From positions 1 through 59,971 of the forward strand of contig CAINCU010000076.1 in assembly GCA_903847155.1 (NCBI GenBank): a stretch of 59,971 bases of DNA. Reading direction: 5' to 3'. The translations under genes were made by a program, and so were the position numbers. The DNA is from an uncultured Gallionellaceae bacterium (GTDB taxonomy: Bacteria > Pseudomonadota > Gammaproteobacteria > Burkholderiales > Gallionellaceae). Under the pieces are notes generated by a model, which saw only the letters and a list, made by a program, of their open reading frames with translations, searched no databases and had not been told where the DNA came from. This document shows positions 30,296-38,343 of the stretch, in pieces (the first letter of the stretch is position 1; each line of letters begins with the position of its first letter).

Positions 30296-30372
30296 TCTGG
30301 GATTGAAGATTGAGGATTAAGTCAAAAGCGGAGTCACAAGTGCCCATCACTCCTCAATCCCCAATCCTGTTT

Positions 30373-31416
30373 TCAGTCAACCAAGCCGCGTCCTTCAGCG
30401 ATCTGGCTGCGATAGGCGTCGAATATCTTGCGCAATGTGTCCGCCATATTGATGGTCGGTTTCCAGTTCAATTCTTCGCAAGTATTGGTGATCTTCGGCA
30501 CGCGGTTCTGCACATCCTGATAGCCTTTGCCGTAATAGGCATCAGAAGTGGTTTCGATGATTTTTACCTTGGCGGCGGTGTCGCGATATTCCGGATATTC
30601 CTTTGCCAGCTTCATCATCATGTCGGCCAAGTCGCGGATTGAGTGATTATTGGACGGGTTGCCGATGTTGTAGATCTTGCCGGTGGCCACGCCGTTCTTG
30701 TTGTCGATGATCTTCATCAGTGCGTCGATGCCGTCGTCGATGTAGGTGAAAGCGCGTTTCTGATGACCGCCATCCACCAGACTGATGTTCTCGCCGCGCA
30801 GCATGTGGCCGAGGAATTGGGTCACCACACGTGAGCTACCTTCCTTCGGGGTATGGATGGAATCCAGTCCGGCGCCGATCCAGTTGAACGGCCGGAACAG
30901 GGTGAAGTTCAGATTATCCTGCATGCCGTAACCCCAGATCACGCGATCCATGAGTTGCTTGGAGTTGGAATAGATCCAGCGCGGCTTATTGATCGGACCG
31001 CAGATCAGCTCGGAGTTTTCCGGGTCGAATTCCTCGTCGTGGCACATGCCGTAGACTTCGGAAGTCGAAGGGAATACCAGATGTTTGTTGTACTTCACGC
31101 AGGCGCGCACGATAGGCAGGTTGGCTTCGAAGTCCAGTTCGAACACGCGCAGCGGCTGCTTGACGTAAACAGCCGGTGTGGCAATCGCCACCAGCGGCAG
31201 GATCACGTCGCATTTCTTCACGTGATACTCGACCCACTCCTTGTTGATGGTGATGTCGCCTTCGAAGAAATGGAAGCGCGGTTTGCCGATCAGGTCGGAG
31301 ATGCGCTCGCTGCTCATGTCCATGCCATAGACTTCCCAGTCGGTGGTAGCCAAGATACGGTTGGACAAATGGTGACCGATGAAACCGTTCACACCCAAGA
31401 TCAAAACTTTTTTCAT
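30373..31416 (-). CDS. arnA: UDP-glucuronate decarboxylase (ArnA C-terminal-type)
   Basis: A 347-residue NAD-dependent extended short-chain dehydrogenase matching the C-terminal half of ArnA, which oxidises and decarboxylates UDP-glucuronic acid to UDP-4-keto-arabinose. The Rossmann motif is GVNGFIGHHL. FPSTSEVYG and the YSNSKQLMDRVIW catalytic Tyr-Lys block follow, then KEGSSRVVTQF with the decarboxylation-type Arg. I start at MKKVLIL with GAGGAAA upstream, 9 codons inside the longest frame. In Escherichia coli this domain is fused to the formyltransferase; here they are two genes 10 bp apart. Confidence 0.93.
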   Translation of the reverse strand: MKKVLILGVNGFIGHHLSNRILATTDWEVYGMDMSSERISDLIGKPRFHFFEGDITINKEWVEYHVKKCDVILPLVAIATPAVYVKQPLRVFELDFEANLPIVRACVKYNKHLVFPSTSEVYGMCHDEEFDPENSELICGPINKPRWIYSNSKQLMDRVIWGYGMQDNLNFTLFRPFNWIGAGLDSIHTPKEGSSRVVTQFLGHMLRGENISLVDGGHQKRAFTYIDDGIDALMKIIDNKNGVATGKIYNIGNPSNNHSIRDLADMMMKLAKEYPEYRDTAAKVKIIETTSDAYYGKGYQDVQNRVPKITNTCEELNWKPTINMADTLRKIFDAYRSQIAEGRGLVD

Positions 31417-31426
31417 TTTTATTTCC

Positions 31427-32350
31427 TCAACGATTGAACTCAAATTTTTCCGTGCCGTACTTTGCCGCGAACTCTGCCGCGTTCATTTCCACTCCATCCA
31501 ACTCGAAGCGCACCACGCGCAACACACCGCTACCGCAGATCGCAAACGCGTTGCCATCTTCCACATAGAAGGCAGCGTATGGATAGCTGACTACCGTGTC
31601 CTTGCTCACCAGCGTCTGCAAGATACGCATCGGCTTGCCCATCACCTGCGTCATCGCGCCGGGATACGGCGGCGCTACCGCGCGCACCAGATTGTGTATC
31701 TCCAGCGCCGATTGCGCCCAGTTGATGATGCCGTCTTCCGCTTTGCGTCCGCCGAAATACGCACCTTTACTCAAATCCTGTTGCTGCGCTTGCGCCTTAC
31801 CTGCCAACAGCGCAGGCAACACAGAGTTCAGTGCCATCTCCGCCGCCACTGTGACTTTCTGGAACACATCGTGCGCGGTGTCATTGGGCAGAATCGGCAC
31901 GGCCTGCTGCGCCACGATGTCGCCGTTGTCCGGCTTCTCGGTCATGTAATGCAGCGTCGCGCCGGTTTCTTTTTCGTCGCGAATTATCGCCCAATTCACC
32001 GGCACGCGTCCCCGGTATTTCGGCAGCAGCGAGCCGTGCATGTTCAGCGCACCGTGCTTGGGAATGGCCAACAGCGGCGCTTTCAGCATCTCGCGGTAGT
32101 AAAAGGAAAAATAGAAATCCGGTTGCAAAGCGCGTATCTGCTCCACCACTTCCGGCACGTTCGGGTTGTCCGGCGTGATGGTCGGGATACCATGCAACTC
32201 CGCCAGTTTCTGCACGCTCTCGAACCAGATAGTCTCTTTCGGATTATCGCGGTGAGTCACCACCAGTTTGACGTCCACGCCGTGCGCCAGCAGCACGCTC
32301 AGACAACGGTAGCCGACGTTGTGGTAGGCGAATACGACAGCACTACTCAT
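31427..32350 (-). CDS. UDP-Ara4N formyltransferase (ArnA N-terminal-type)
   Basis: A 307-residue formyltransferase matching the N-terminal half of ArnA. The N10-formyl-THF hydrolase-fold motif is ALNMHGSLLPKYRGRVPVNW (Asn and His catalytic), followed by DNGDIVAQQAVPI. Start is ATG 32350 (MSSAVVFAYHNVG), which overlaps the arnC end by 8 bp (ATGAGTAG); the longer frame runs into arnC. It formylates UDP-Ara4N before ArnC uses it. Methionyl-tRNA formyltransferase is the nearest alternative family, but the neighbours and the decarboxylase next door make the Ara4N role far more likely. Confidence 0.92.
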   Translation of the reverse strand: MSSAVVFAYHNVGYRCLSVLLAHGVDVKLVVTHRDNPKETIWFESVQKLAELHGIPTITPDNPNVPEVVEQIRALQPDFYFSFYYREMLKAPLLAIPKHGALNMHGSLLPKYRGRVPVNWAIIRDEKETGATLHYMTEKPDNGDIVAQQAVPILPNDTAHDVFQKVTVAAEMALNSVLPALLAGKAQAQQQDLSKGAYFGGRKAEDGIINWAQSALEIHNLVRAVAPPYPGAMTQVMGKPMRILQTLVSKDTVVSYPYAAFYVEDGNAFAICGSGVLRVVRFELDGVEMNAAEFAAKYGTEKFEFNR

Positions 32351-33284
32351 CGCGTTTTTCCAATACTGCCTCCACCAGATAGCGCGGCCTGTGGCGCACT
32401 TGCTGGTAGATACGCCCGATGTATTCGCCCAGCAGACCAATACCGAACAGCGCAATGCCAATCAGAAAGAACATCAGCGCGAACAAGGTGAACAACCCTT
32501 CGGCTTCCGGGCCAATCATCAGGCGGCGAATCACCAGGAACACGAAGAACAGCGCCGAGAACACTGAGATCAACATGCCCAGCATGGAAAACATCTGCAG
32601 CGGCACCAGCGAAAAGCTGGTCATCAGATCAAAATTGAGGCGTATCAGGCTGTACATCGAATATTTGGATTCGCCCGCCGCGCGTTCCTCGTGTCCCACC
32701 ACCACTTCGGCGGGACTGCGCGCGAAGCTGTAGGCCAGCGCCGGAATGAAGGTATTCACTTCCTTGCAACTGTTGATCGCGTCGATGATATGGCGGTCAT
32801 AGGCGCGGAACATGCAGCCCTGATCGGTCATCTTGATGTGAGTGATCTTTTCGCGCAGGCCGTTCATGGCTTTTGACGCGACATGCCGCCACCAACTATC
32901 GTTACGCTGACGACGGATGGAGCCGACATAATCGTGCCCCTCATCCATCTTCGCCAGCAGCAACCCGGTATCTTCCGGCGGATTCTGCAAATCGGCATCC
33001 AGCGTCACGATGCGCTGCCCGCGACAATTCTCAAAGCCCGCCATGATCGCCATGTGCTGGCCGAAGTTGCCATTGAACAGCACCACGCGTGTCACGTCGG
33101 GACGTTTCTGGAACTGCTCGCGCAGAATGGCGGCGGAACGATCACGGCTGCCATCATTGACGAACACGATCTCGTAAGCAATGGCCAGCTTGTCCAGCGC
33201 GGGATACAAGCGGTCGAACAAAACCTGTAGTCCTTGCTCTTCGTTATAGACGGGAATAACGACGGAAAGTTGAGGGGTATTCAT
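32343..33284 (-). CDS. arnC: Undecaprenyl-phosphate Ara4FN transferase
   Basis: A 313-residue family-2 glycosyltransferase with an N-terminal catalytic domain (SVVIPVYNEEQGL, VFVNDGSRDRS and the DADLQNPPED metal site) and two C-terminal membrane helices near residues 230-290. This is the ArnC/DPM1-like layout. It moves Ara4FN onto undecaprenyl phosphate on the cytoplasmic face. It is separated from arnB by a 250-bp gap holding an inverted-repeat element. Confidence 0.92.
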   Translation of the reverse strand: MNTPQLSVVIPVYNEEQGLQVLFDRLYPALDKLAIAYEIVFVNDGSRDRSAAILREQFQKRPDVTRVVLFNGNFGQHMAIMAGFENCRGQRIVTLDADLQNPPEDTGLLLAKMDEGHDYVGSIRRQRNDSWWRHVASKAMNGLREKITHIKMTDQGCMFRAYDRHIIDAINSCKEVNTFIPALAYSFARSPAEVVVGHEERAAGESKYSMYSLIRLNFDLMTSFSLVPLQMFSMLGMLISVFSALFFVFLVIRRLMIGPEAEGLFTLFALMFFLIGIALFGIGLLGEYIGRIYQQVRHRPRYLVEAVLEKRDE

Positions 33285-33383
33285 AGGGGCAGCATTTTAG
33301 CGCAGACGGGCGGGATAACGAAATGCAAGCTTTTAATTCTCATCATTCGGTTTCCCGCGTGGGCACGGAAGCGTGCACACCTA

Positions 33384-33498
33384 CTATGCTTTGACCGCCC
33401 GAAGGACCGCGTCAATAGGCAATCCATAAACAGCAATGCATGAAGACGCCCGTCCCTATTGACTTGGCAACGAATAACATTTTCAAATCAAAGCATAG
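33384..33498. repeat. Nested inverted-repeat element between arnB and arnC
   Basis: Outer arms CTATGCTTTGA (33384-33394) and TCAAAGCATAG (33488-33498) are an exact 11-bp inverted pair. Inside them GTCAATAGG (33411-33419) and CCTATTGAC (33455-33463) form an exact 9-bp inverted pair. The GTCAATAGGC core is shared with the dispersed element of copies 1-3. The whole is 115 bp and contains no gene. Confidence 0.75.
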
Positions 33499-33516
33499 GC
33501 TGGGATGATCAATTGC

Positions 33517-33536
33517 GGGCGTAATACCTTACGCCC
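33517..33536. terminator. Short hairpin at the arnB stop
   Basis: GGGCGTAA, loop TACC, TTACGCCC: an 8-bp perfect stem starting at the arnB stop codon on the minus strand. No T-run is seen, so it may reduce rather than end transcription into arnC. Confidence 0.4.
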
Positions 33537-34657
33537 TACATCCCCAACACTTCCCGCACCGCCTTAACCACCCGTTCCACATCCGCCTCGCTCATCTTGG
33601 GGAACATCGGCAGGCTGACGATGCGCCGCCCGACGCTCTCTGCCACAGGGAACATGCCTTCTTTGAAGCCGAGCGCGCGGTACATCTGGAACAGGTGGAT
33701 AGGCGGGTAATGCACGCCGCAGCCGATGTTGCGGGCTTTCATTTTTTCCATGAACTCGGCGCGCACAGTACCTTGCGGCAGCACGATCTGGAACATGTGC
33801 CAGTTGGTGTTTTCAAAATTCGTCAGCGGCAACTGCACGCCGGTTTGTTTCTCGAAATCCGCGCCGAAGCTCGCGAAGTAATGTTTGGCCAGCGCATGGC
33901 GGCGCGCGGTGATGGCTGCCAGTTGCGGTAGTTGGTTGAGGCCGATGGCGGCGGCGACATCGGTCATGTTGAATTTGCCGCCCAGCACGTCCACGTCCAT
34001 GCCGTCGAAGCCGGTGCGCGTGACGCCTTGCAGGCGATACTTTTCCGCGAGACGCGCTTCGTCGGAGTTATTCAACACCAGGCAGCCGCCTTCAGTGGTG
34101 GTGAGGTTTTTGTTGGCCTGAAAACTGAACGAGACGAAATCGCCGAAGCTGCCGATGCGCTTGCCTTGCCACAGCGAGCCGATGGCCTGCGCCGCGTCTT
34201 CCACCACGCGCAGCTTGTGGCGCTTGGCGATGGCGTACAGCCTGTCCCTGTCCACCGGCAAACCGGAAAGATCGACCGGGATGATGGCTTTGGTACGCGG
34301 GGTGATGGCGGCTTCGACTTTGTCCAGGTCGATGTTGCGCGTGATTGGGTCGATGTCGGCGAACACCGGTGTGGCACCGACTTCGAGAATGACGCTGGCC
34401 GTCGCCACCCACGAAATGGGCGTGGTGATGACTTCGTCGCCCGCGCCTATGCCCGCGATGCGCAGGGCGATCTCCATTGTGCAGGTGCCGGAGTTGAACG
34501 TGCGCACCGGACGACCGCCAAAATATTCCGACAGTTGTTTTTCGAACTCGGCGACTTTGGGGCCGCTGGTGATCCAACCGGAACGCAGCACGTCGCCGAC
34601 GGCGGCGATGGCGGCTTCGTCGATAAAGGGTTTGGTGAATGGCAGGAATTCAGACAT
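33536..34657 (-). CDS. arnB: UDP-4-keto-arabinose aminotransferase
   Basis: A 373-residue PLP aminotransferase of the DegT/DnrJ/EryC1/StrS family that aminates UDP-4-keto-pentose to UDP-Ara4N. The PLP lysine is in SFQANKNLTTTEGG, and the N-terminal MSEFLPFTKPFIDEAAI with FNSGTCTMEIAL and VEDAAQAIGS is typical of ArnB. I start at MSEFLPF, 2 bp after the stop of the small membrane gene; the longest frame extends 75 codons back across that gene. Confidence 0.94.
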   Translation of the reverse strand: MSEFLPFTKPFIDEAAIAAVGDVLRSGWITSGPKVAEFEKQLSEYFGGRPVRTFNSGTCTMEIALRIAGIGAGDEVITTPISWVATASVILEVGATPVFADIDPITRNIDLDKVEAAITPRTKAIIPVDLSGLPVDRDRLYAIAKRHKLRVVEDAAQAIGSLWQGKRIGSFGDFVSFSFQANKNLTTTEGGCLVLNNSDEARLAEKYRLQGVTRTGFDGMDVDVLGGKFNMTDVAAAIGLNQLPQLAAITARRHALAKHYFASFGADFEKQTGVQLPLTNFENTNWHMFQIVLPQGTVRAEFMEKMKARNIGCGVHYPPIHLFQMYRALGFKEGMFPVAESVGRRIVSLPMFPKMSEADVERVVKAVREVLGM

Positions 34658-34659
34658 GG

Positions 34660-35031
34660 TCAGGCTCTCGAAAGAATAATGACACCAAAAATAATCACGC
34701 CGATACCCAGCATCTTGGTCTGGTTGATGGATTCGCCCAGCAATTGCCACGCTGCAACGGCGGTCACCACGTATGCCATGGACAGCATCGGGAAGGCGAT
34801 ACTCACCGGCACGCGCGACAGCGCCAGCATCCACACCACCACGCTGATGCCGTAGCAAAACAACGCCGTGATGATGTGCCACTCGGTCGCGAATTTCATG
34901 CCGATGGGCACGATATTCTCCATGCTGAATTCAAAATGGCCGATGGCGTTGGTGCCCAATTTCATCAGGATTTGCGCGGAGGCGTTGAGCATGACGCCGG
35001 TAAAAATCAAACTGAAGCTGACGATGTTCAT
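34660..35031 (-). CDS. Small EamA/SMR-type membrane protein, ArnE/ArnF-like
   Basis: A 123-residue protein with four predicted helices (LIFTGVMLNASAQILMKLG first, GIGVIIFGVIILSRA last). It resembles the small-multidrug-resistance-type subunits ArnE and ArnF, which together are thought to flip undecaprenyl-phosphate-Ara4N to the periplasmic face. Only one such gene is present here where enterobacteria have two, so it may act as a homodimer. Start overlaps the arnT stop by 4 bp; the stop is 2 bp before arnB. Confidence 0.85.
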   Translation of the reverse strand: MNIVSFSLIFTGVMLNASAQILMKLGTNAIGHFEFSMENIVPIGMKFATEWHIITALFCYGISVVVWMLALSRVPVSIAFPMLSMAYVVTAVAAWQLLGESINQTKMLGIGVIIFGVIILSRA

Positions 35032-36674
35032 GGTTTGCTCACCACGACGTATTGTTCATCACGATAGATCTCTTTCATTGCCATTCCCTTCTCCTGCAAG
35101 ATATGAAATTCGGTTACCGGTACGAACGCGTAGGCTTCGGCCTGCGCGCTCCAGCGCAACGCCAGTGCATCCGCGTTCGGCAGCCAGCGCTGCGGTTCCT
35201 GTTTGATGCCAAACGCCATCTCATCCTGATAGTCCACCAGCGTCAAGGTGCGGTCGAGATAGAACGGCAAGGTCTGTTCGTAGGTGAACACGGAATAGAA
35301 CGGCACGTCCGCTTTGAGTTGCGGTTTGATCGCCTGCGCAATGGCATACGCGGAACGTTCGCGCGCGATGGTGTTGTAGCCCGACAAACCCAGTTGCACC
35401 GCGCACAGCGACGACAGCGCGAGCACCATCACGGAGACCATTTTTCGGTCGCGCCACAATAGCTTCAGCGCAACGGTCATGCCGATCACCCACAGCGCCA
35501 TGGCGATGGTCAACCACACCGCGTATGCGCCGTACATTTCCACCTGCACTTGCGTGTCGGCCAACTTGGCGGTGAATGGTGCGAGTACCAGCAATCCCAC
35601 CAACACCGGCAACAACGGTGCGATCAGCCAGAACAGTCGGCGCGAATTCATGGCGGCGATCTGCTTACCCATCAGCAGCGCCAGCGGAGGGAACATCGGC
35701 AGCAGATACGACGGCAATTTGGAATCGGAGATCGAAAAGAACACGTAGATGAACACCGCCCACACCAGCAGGAAGCGTTCAGGGCTGAATGCTTTTGCCT
35801 TCTGCACACTGCCGCGCCAGGCGCGCAACAGTGCGTCGAACATCAGCAGCGTCCACGGCAGCATGCCCATCAGCAGCACCGGAATGAAGTAATACCAAGG
35901 CTGGAAGCGTCCGTGTACCTTGGTGGTGAAACGCTCAAGGTGTTCGTGGATGAAGAAGAACTGGAAAAAATCCGGATTGGCGCGCATGACCATTACGAAC
36001 CACGGCGCTGCAACCAGCAGGAACACCGCCAGCCCGGAGAACCAGTGCATGCGCTTCCACACCGTGATGTCGCGGTTGAACACCGAATACAGGAACAGCG
36101 CCGCGCCCGGCAGAATGAAACCCATCAAGCCCTTGCTCAACACCGCCAGCGCCAGCGCCGCCCACGCCAGCAGCATCCAGTTGCGGCGCGGCGTGACTTG
36201 CGCTTCCTGCTGTGCCAACAACAACGAGAAGATGCCCAGTGAAACAAAAAATGTCACGCCCATGTCCAGCGTGTTGACGTGCGCCATCAGCACATACAAG
36301 GTGCTGCTGCCCAACAACAGCGCCGCATACAGCCCCGCTTCGCGCCCAAACAAGCGCATGCCGACGAACCATACCAACAGAATGCCCGCGAATCCGGTCA
36401 ACGCTGTCCACAAGCGCGACGTCCATTGGTGTTCACCGAACACTTCGTAAGCCACGGCAGTGGCCCAGTATTGCAGCGCCGGTTTTTCGAAATATTTGAG
36501 TCCGTTCAGGCGCGGCGTCGTCCAGTCACCCGTCGCCACCATCTCGCGCGGGATTTCGGCGTAGCGGCCTTCGTCCGGCTTGATGAGTTTGCGGTATTCG
36601 ATATTGCCGAACCAGATGAGCACGACAGCGAACAACAGCAGCAATAACGAGCGACGGGAGATGGATGAGATCAT
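35028..36674 (-). CDS. arnT: Lipid A Ara4N transferase, ArnT-type glycosyltransferase
   Basis: A 548-residue polytopic membrane enzyme (GT83/PMT-like) with a helix at the N-terminus and about a dozen in all, plus a C-terminal periplasmic part. The first periplasmic loop carries KPDEGRYAEIPREM, with acidic and Arg-Tyr residues conserved in ArnT. It transfers Ara4N to lipid A phosphates, lowering negative charge and raising polymyxin tolerance. I prefer the start MISSISRRS, which places the DEGRYAE motif about 33 residues in, as in known ArnT; an ATG 18 codons earlier is also open, and neither has a strong ribosome site. Confidence 0.92.
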   Translation of the reverse strand: MISSISRRSLLLLLFAVVLIWFGNIEYRKLIKPDEGRYAEIPREMVATGDWTTPRLNGLKYFEKPALQYWATAVAYEVFGEHQWTSRLWTALTGFAGILLVWFVGMRLFGREAGLYAALLLGSSTLYVLMAHVNTLDMGVTFFVSLGIFSLLLAQQEAQVTPRRNWMLLAWAALALAVLSKGLMGFILPGAALFLYSVFNRDITVWKRMHWFSGLAVFLLVAAPWFVMVMRANPDFFQFFFIHEHLERFTTKVHGRFQPWYYFIPVLLMGMLPWTLLMFDALLRAWRGSVQKAKAFSPERFLLVWAVFIYVFFSISDSKLPSYLLPMFPPLALLMGKQIAAMNSRRLFWLIAPLLPVLVGLLVLAPFTAKLADTQVQVEMYGAYAVWLTIAMALWVIGMTVALKLLWRDRKMVSVMVLALSSLCAVQLGLSGYNTIARERSAYAIAQAIKPQLKADVPFYSVFTYEQTLPFYLDRTLTLVDYQDEMAFGIKQEPQRWLPNADALALRWSAQAEAYAFVPVTEFHILQEKGMAMKEIYRDEQYVVVSKP

Positions 36675-36748
36675 TAAGTACAAAAAATTGGGAGGAAGCG
36701 AACAGGCGCGGATTTTAACCCATAGCATCAGCCTACGACGAAGTCAGG

Positions 36749-38074
36749 CTACGATTTTTCCTGCACCACCGCACCCACTGTACCCTGGGCAAACGTAATG
36801 TCCAGCTTCTCGCCCAACCCAACCCGCTCACTGCTCACCACGATATTCCCTTGCGCATCGCGCACCATGCTGTAACCGCGCGCCAGCACTTGTTGCGGAT
36901 CGAGGTGCTGCAAGTGCTGCTGCAATGCAAGCAGCCGCGCGGCGTGTCTATCCAGCGTGCGCTGCATGGACGCGCTCAAGCGCCGTGCCTGGATCACTTG
37001 CTGTTCTTGCAATCGCGCCACGTTCGGGCGCAAGCCACGCAACCTTTGCCACAACGCATCGTTACGCCATTGCCGCTGTTGCGCAGCATTGGCATAGGAC
37101 AGGCGCAAACGTTGTTGCAATGCAGTCAATCTTTCCGTCTGCTGCTGGATGCGTTGCGCCGGATGCACTAAGCGCCGCTGCATGAAATCCATTTGCTGCA
37201 TACGCTGCTCGAACACGCGCGAGATGGCGCGCGCCAGACGTTGATGCTGCTGCGTCAGACGTTGGCGCAACTCCTGCGCGTCCGGCACCACCGCCTGCGC
37301 CGCCGCCGTGGGCGTGGCCGCGCGCAGGTCGGCCACAAAATCGGCGATGGTGAAATCCGTCTCGTGCCCCACACCGCTCACCACCGGCAAGTGGCTGGCC
37401 GCGATGGCGCGCGCCACCACTTCTTCGTTGAACGCCCACAAATCCTCGATACTGCCGCCTCCGCGACACACGATCAGTACATCGCATTCGGCGCGTTCGT
37501 TGGCAACATGTATCGCCTGCGCGATCTTCTGCGCCGCGCCCTCGCCCTGCACCGGCGTGGGATACAGCACCACCGGCACGCCCGGCATGCGATTCGCCAG
37601 CGTGCGCAACACATCGCGCAACGCCGCCGCCTGCGGCGAGGTCACGATGCCGATCTGGTGCGGTAACAACGGCAGATCGCGCTTGCGCTCGGCATCGAAC
37701 AAGCCCTCCGCTTCCAGCTTGGATTTCAGCCGTTCAAACGCTTCGTACAACGCGCCCAATCCGGCGGGGCGCATCTTCTCCAGCGTCAACTGGAAATCGC
37801 CGCGCGCCTCATACAACGTCGCCAGCGCCAACACCTCCACCTGCATGCCGTTCGTCGGTTTGAAATCCAGATACTGGCTCTTGTGGCGGAACATCACGCA
37901 GCGCACCTGCGCCGCCTCATCCTTCAGCGAAAAATACCAATGCCCGGAAGCCGCACTCATAAAGTTGGAAACCTCGCCGCGCACCCACAACAAAGGCAAG
38001 CCGCCCTCGATCAAGCGCTTCGCCGCCAGATTCAACTCGCGCACGCTTAACACTTGGTTCTTGTCAAAACTCAT
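36749..38074 (-). CDS. xseA: Exodeoxyribonuclease VII large subunit
   Basis: A 441-residue subunit of the single-strand-specific exonuclease VII. The N-terminal OB-fold ([13 protein letters not shown] and [19 protein letters not shown]) is followed by the catalytic core ([49 protein letters not shown]) and a long Gln/Arg-rich coiled coil from about residue 270. I start at [15 protein letters not shown], 18 codons inside the longest frame, with GGGACGGA upstream. The arn genes follow on the same strand 74 bp later. Confidence 0.95.
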   Translation of the reverse strand: MSFDKNQVLSVRELNLAAKRLIEGGLPLLWVRGEVSNFMSAASGHWYFSLKDEAAQVRCVMFRHKSQYLDFKPTNGMQVEVLALATLYEARGDFQLTLEKMRPAGLGALYEAFERLKSKLEAEGLFDAERKRDLPLLPHQIGIVTSPQAAALRDVLRTLANRMPGVPVVLYPTPVQGEGAAQKIAQAIHVANERAECDVLIVCRGGGSIEDLWAFNEEVVARAIAASHLPVVSGVGHETDFTIADFVADLRAATPTAAAQAVVPDAQELRQRLTQQHQRLARAISRVFEQRMQQMDFMQRRLVHPAQRIQQQTERLTALQQRLRLSYANAAQQRQWRNDALWQRLRGLRPNVARLQEQQVIQARRLSASMQRTLDRHAARLLALQQHLQHLDPQQVLARGYSMVRDAQGNIVVSSERVGLGEKLDITFAQGTVGAVVQEKS

Positions 38075-38180
38075 TTTCAAATTCCGTCCCGCATGTTCAG
38101 CAATTGATAGGCTTAACCTGAACGGCATTTTACCCGTCCGCGCGGGGAATAAATCAGGATTTGGAAACGCGACCTCGTGT

Positions 38181-38254
38181 AAACGCCCGTCAATAGGCGA
38201 TCTGCACCATATACTTGATGGAGATAGCCGTGTTTATTGGCTTACGGGCAAGGC
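38181..38254 (+). repeat. Dispersed element, copy 2
   Basis: Begins AAACGCCCGTCAATAGGCGA and ends TTATTGGCTTACGGGCAAGG plus C. Ends are partly inverted (GCCCGT with ACGGGC, AATA with TATT), so it can fold on itself. It lies 107 bp upstream of xseA, in an otherwise empty gap that runs to the radical SAM gene end. Confidence 0.88.
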
Positions 38255-38343
38255 TGGTGAATATATAGGCATCATGTATTGACCTACCACACCTCAAGCG
38301 ACGCGGATTAACCGGACACTATTGAGAGGCGATGGGCGCATAT

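Noticed and set aside
31379-32491. A 370-codon plus-strand frame opposite the ArnA formyltransferase gene
   Set aside because: Arg/His-rich antisense frame without domains; the minus-strand genes are clear.
33932-34855. A 307-codon plus-strand frame opposite arnB
   Set aside because: Shadow of arnB in GC-rich DNA, with no motif.
38181-38254. Dispersed element as an integron attC site or CRISPR unit
   Set aside because: No attC core sites, no integrase and no regular spacing; copies lie kilobases apart in both orientations.
38181-38254. Dispersed element as a small coding gene (SIGDLHH... peptide)
   Set aside because: Differences between copies fall at all codon positions, one fragment has a stop, and no ribosome site precedes it.
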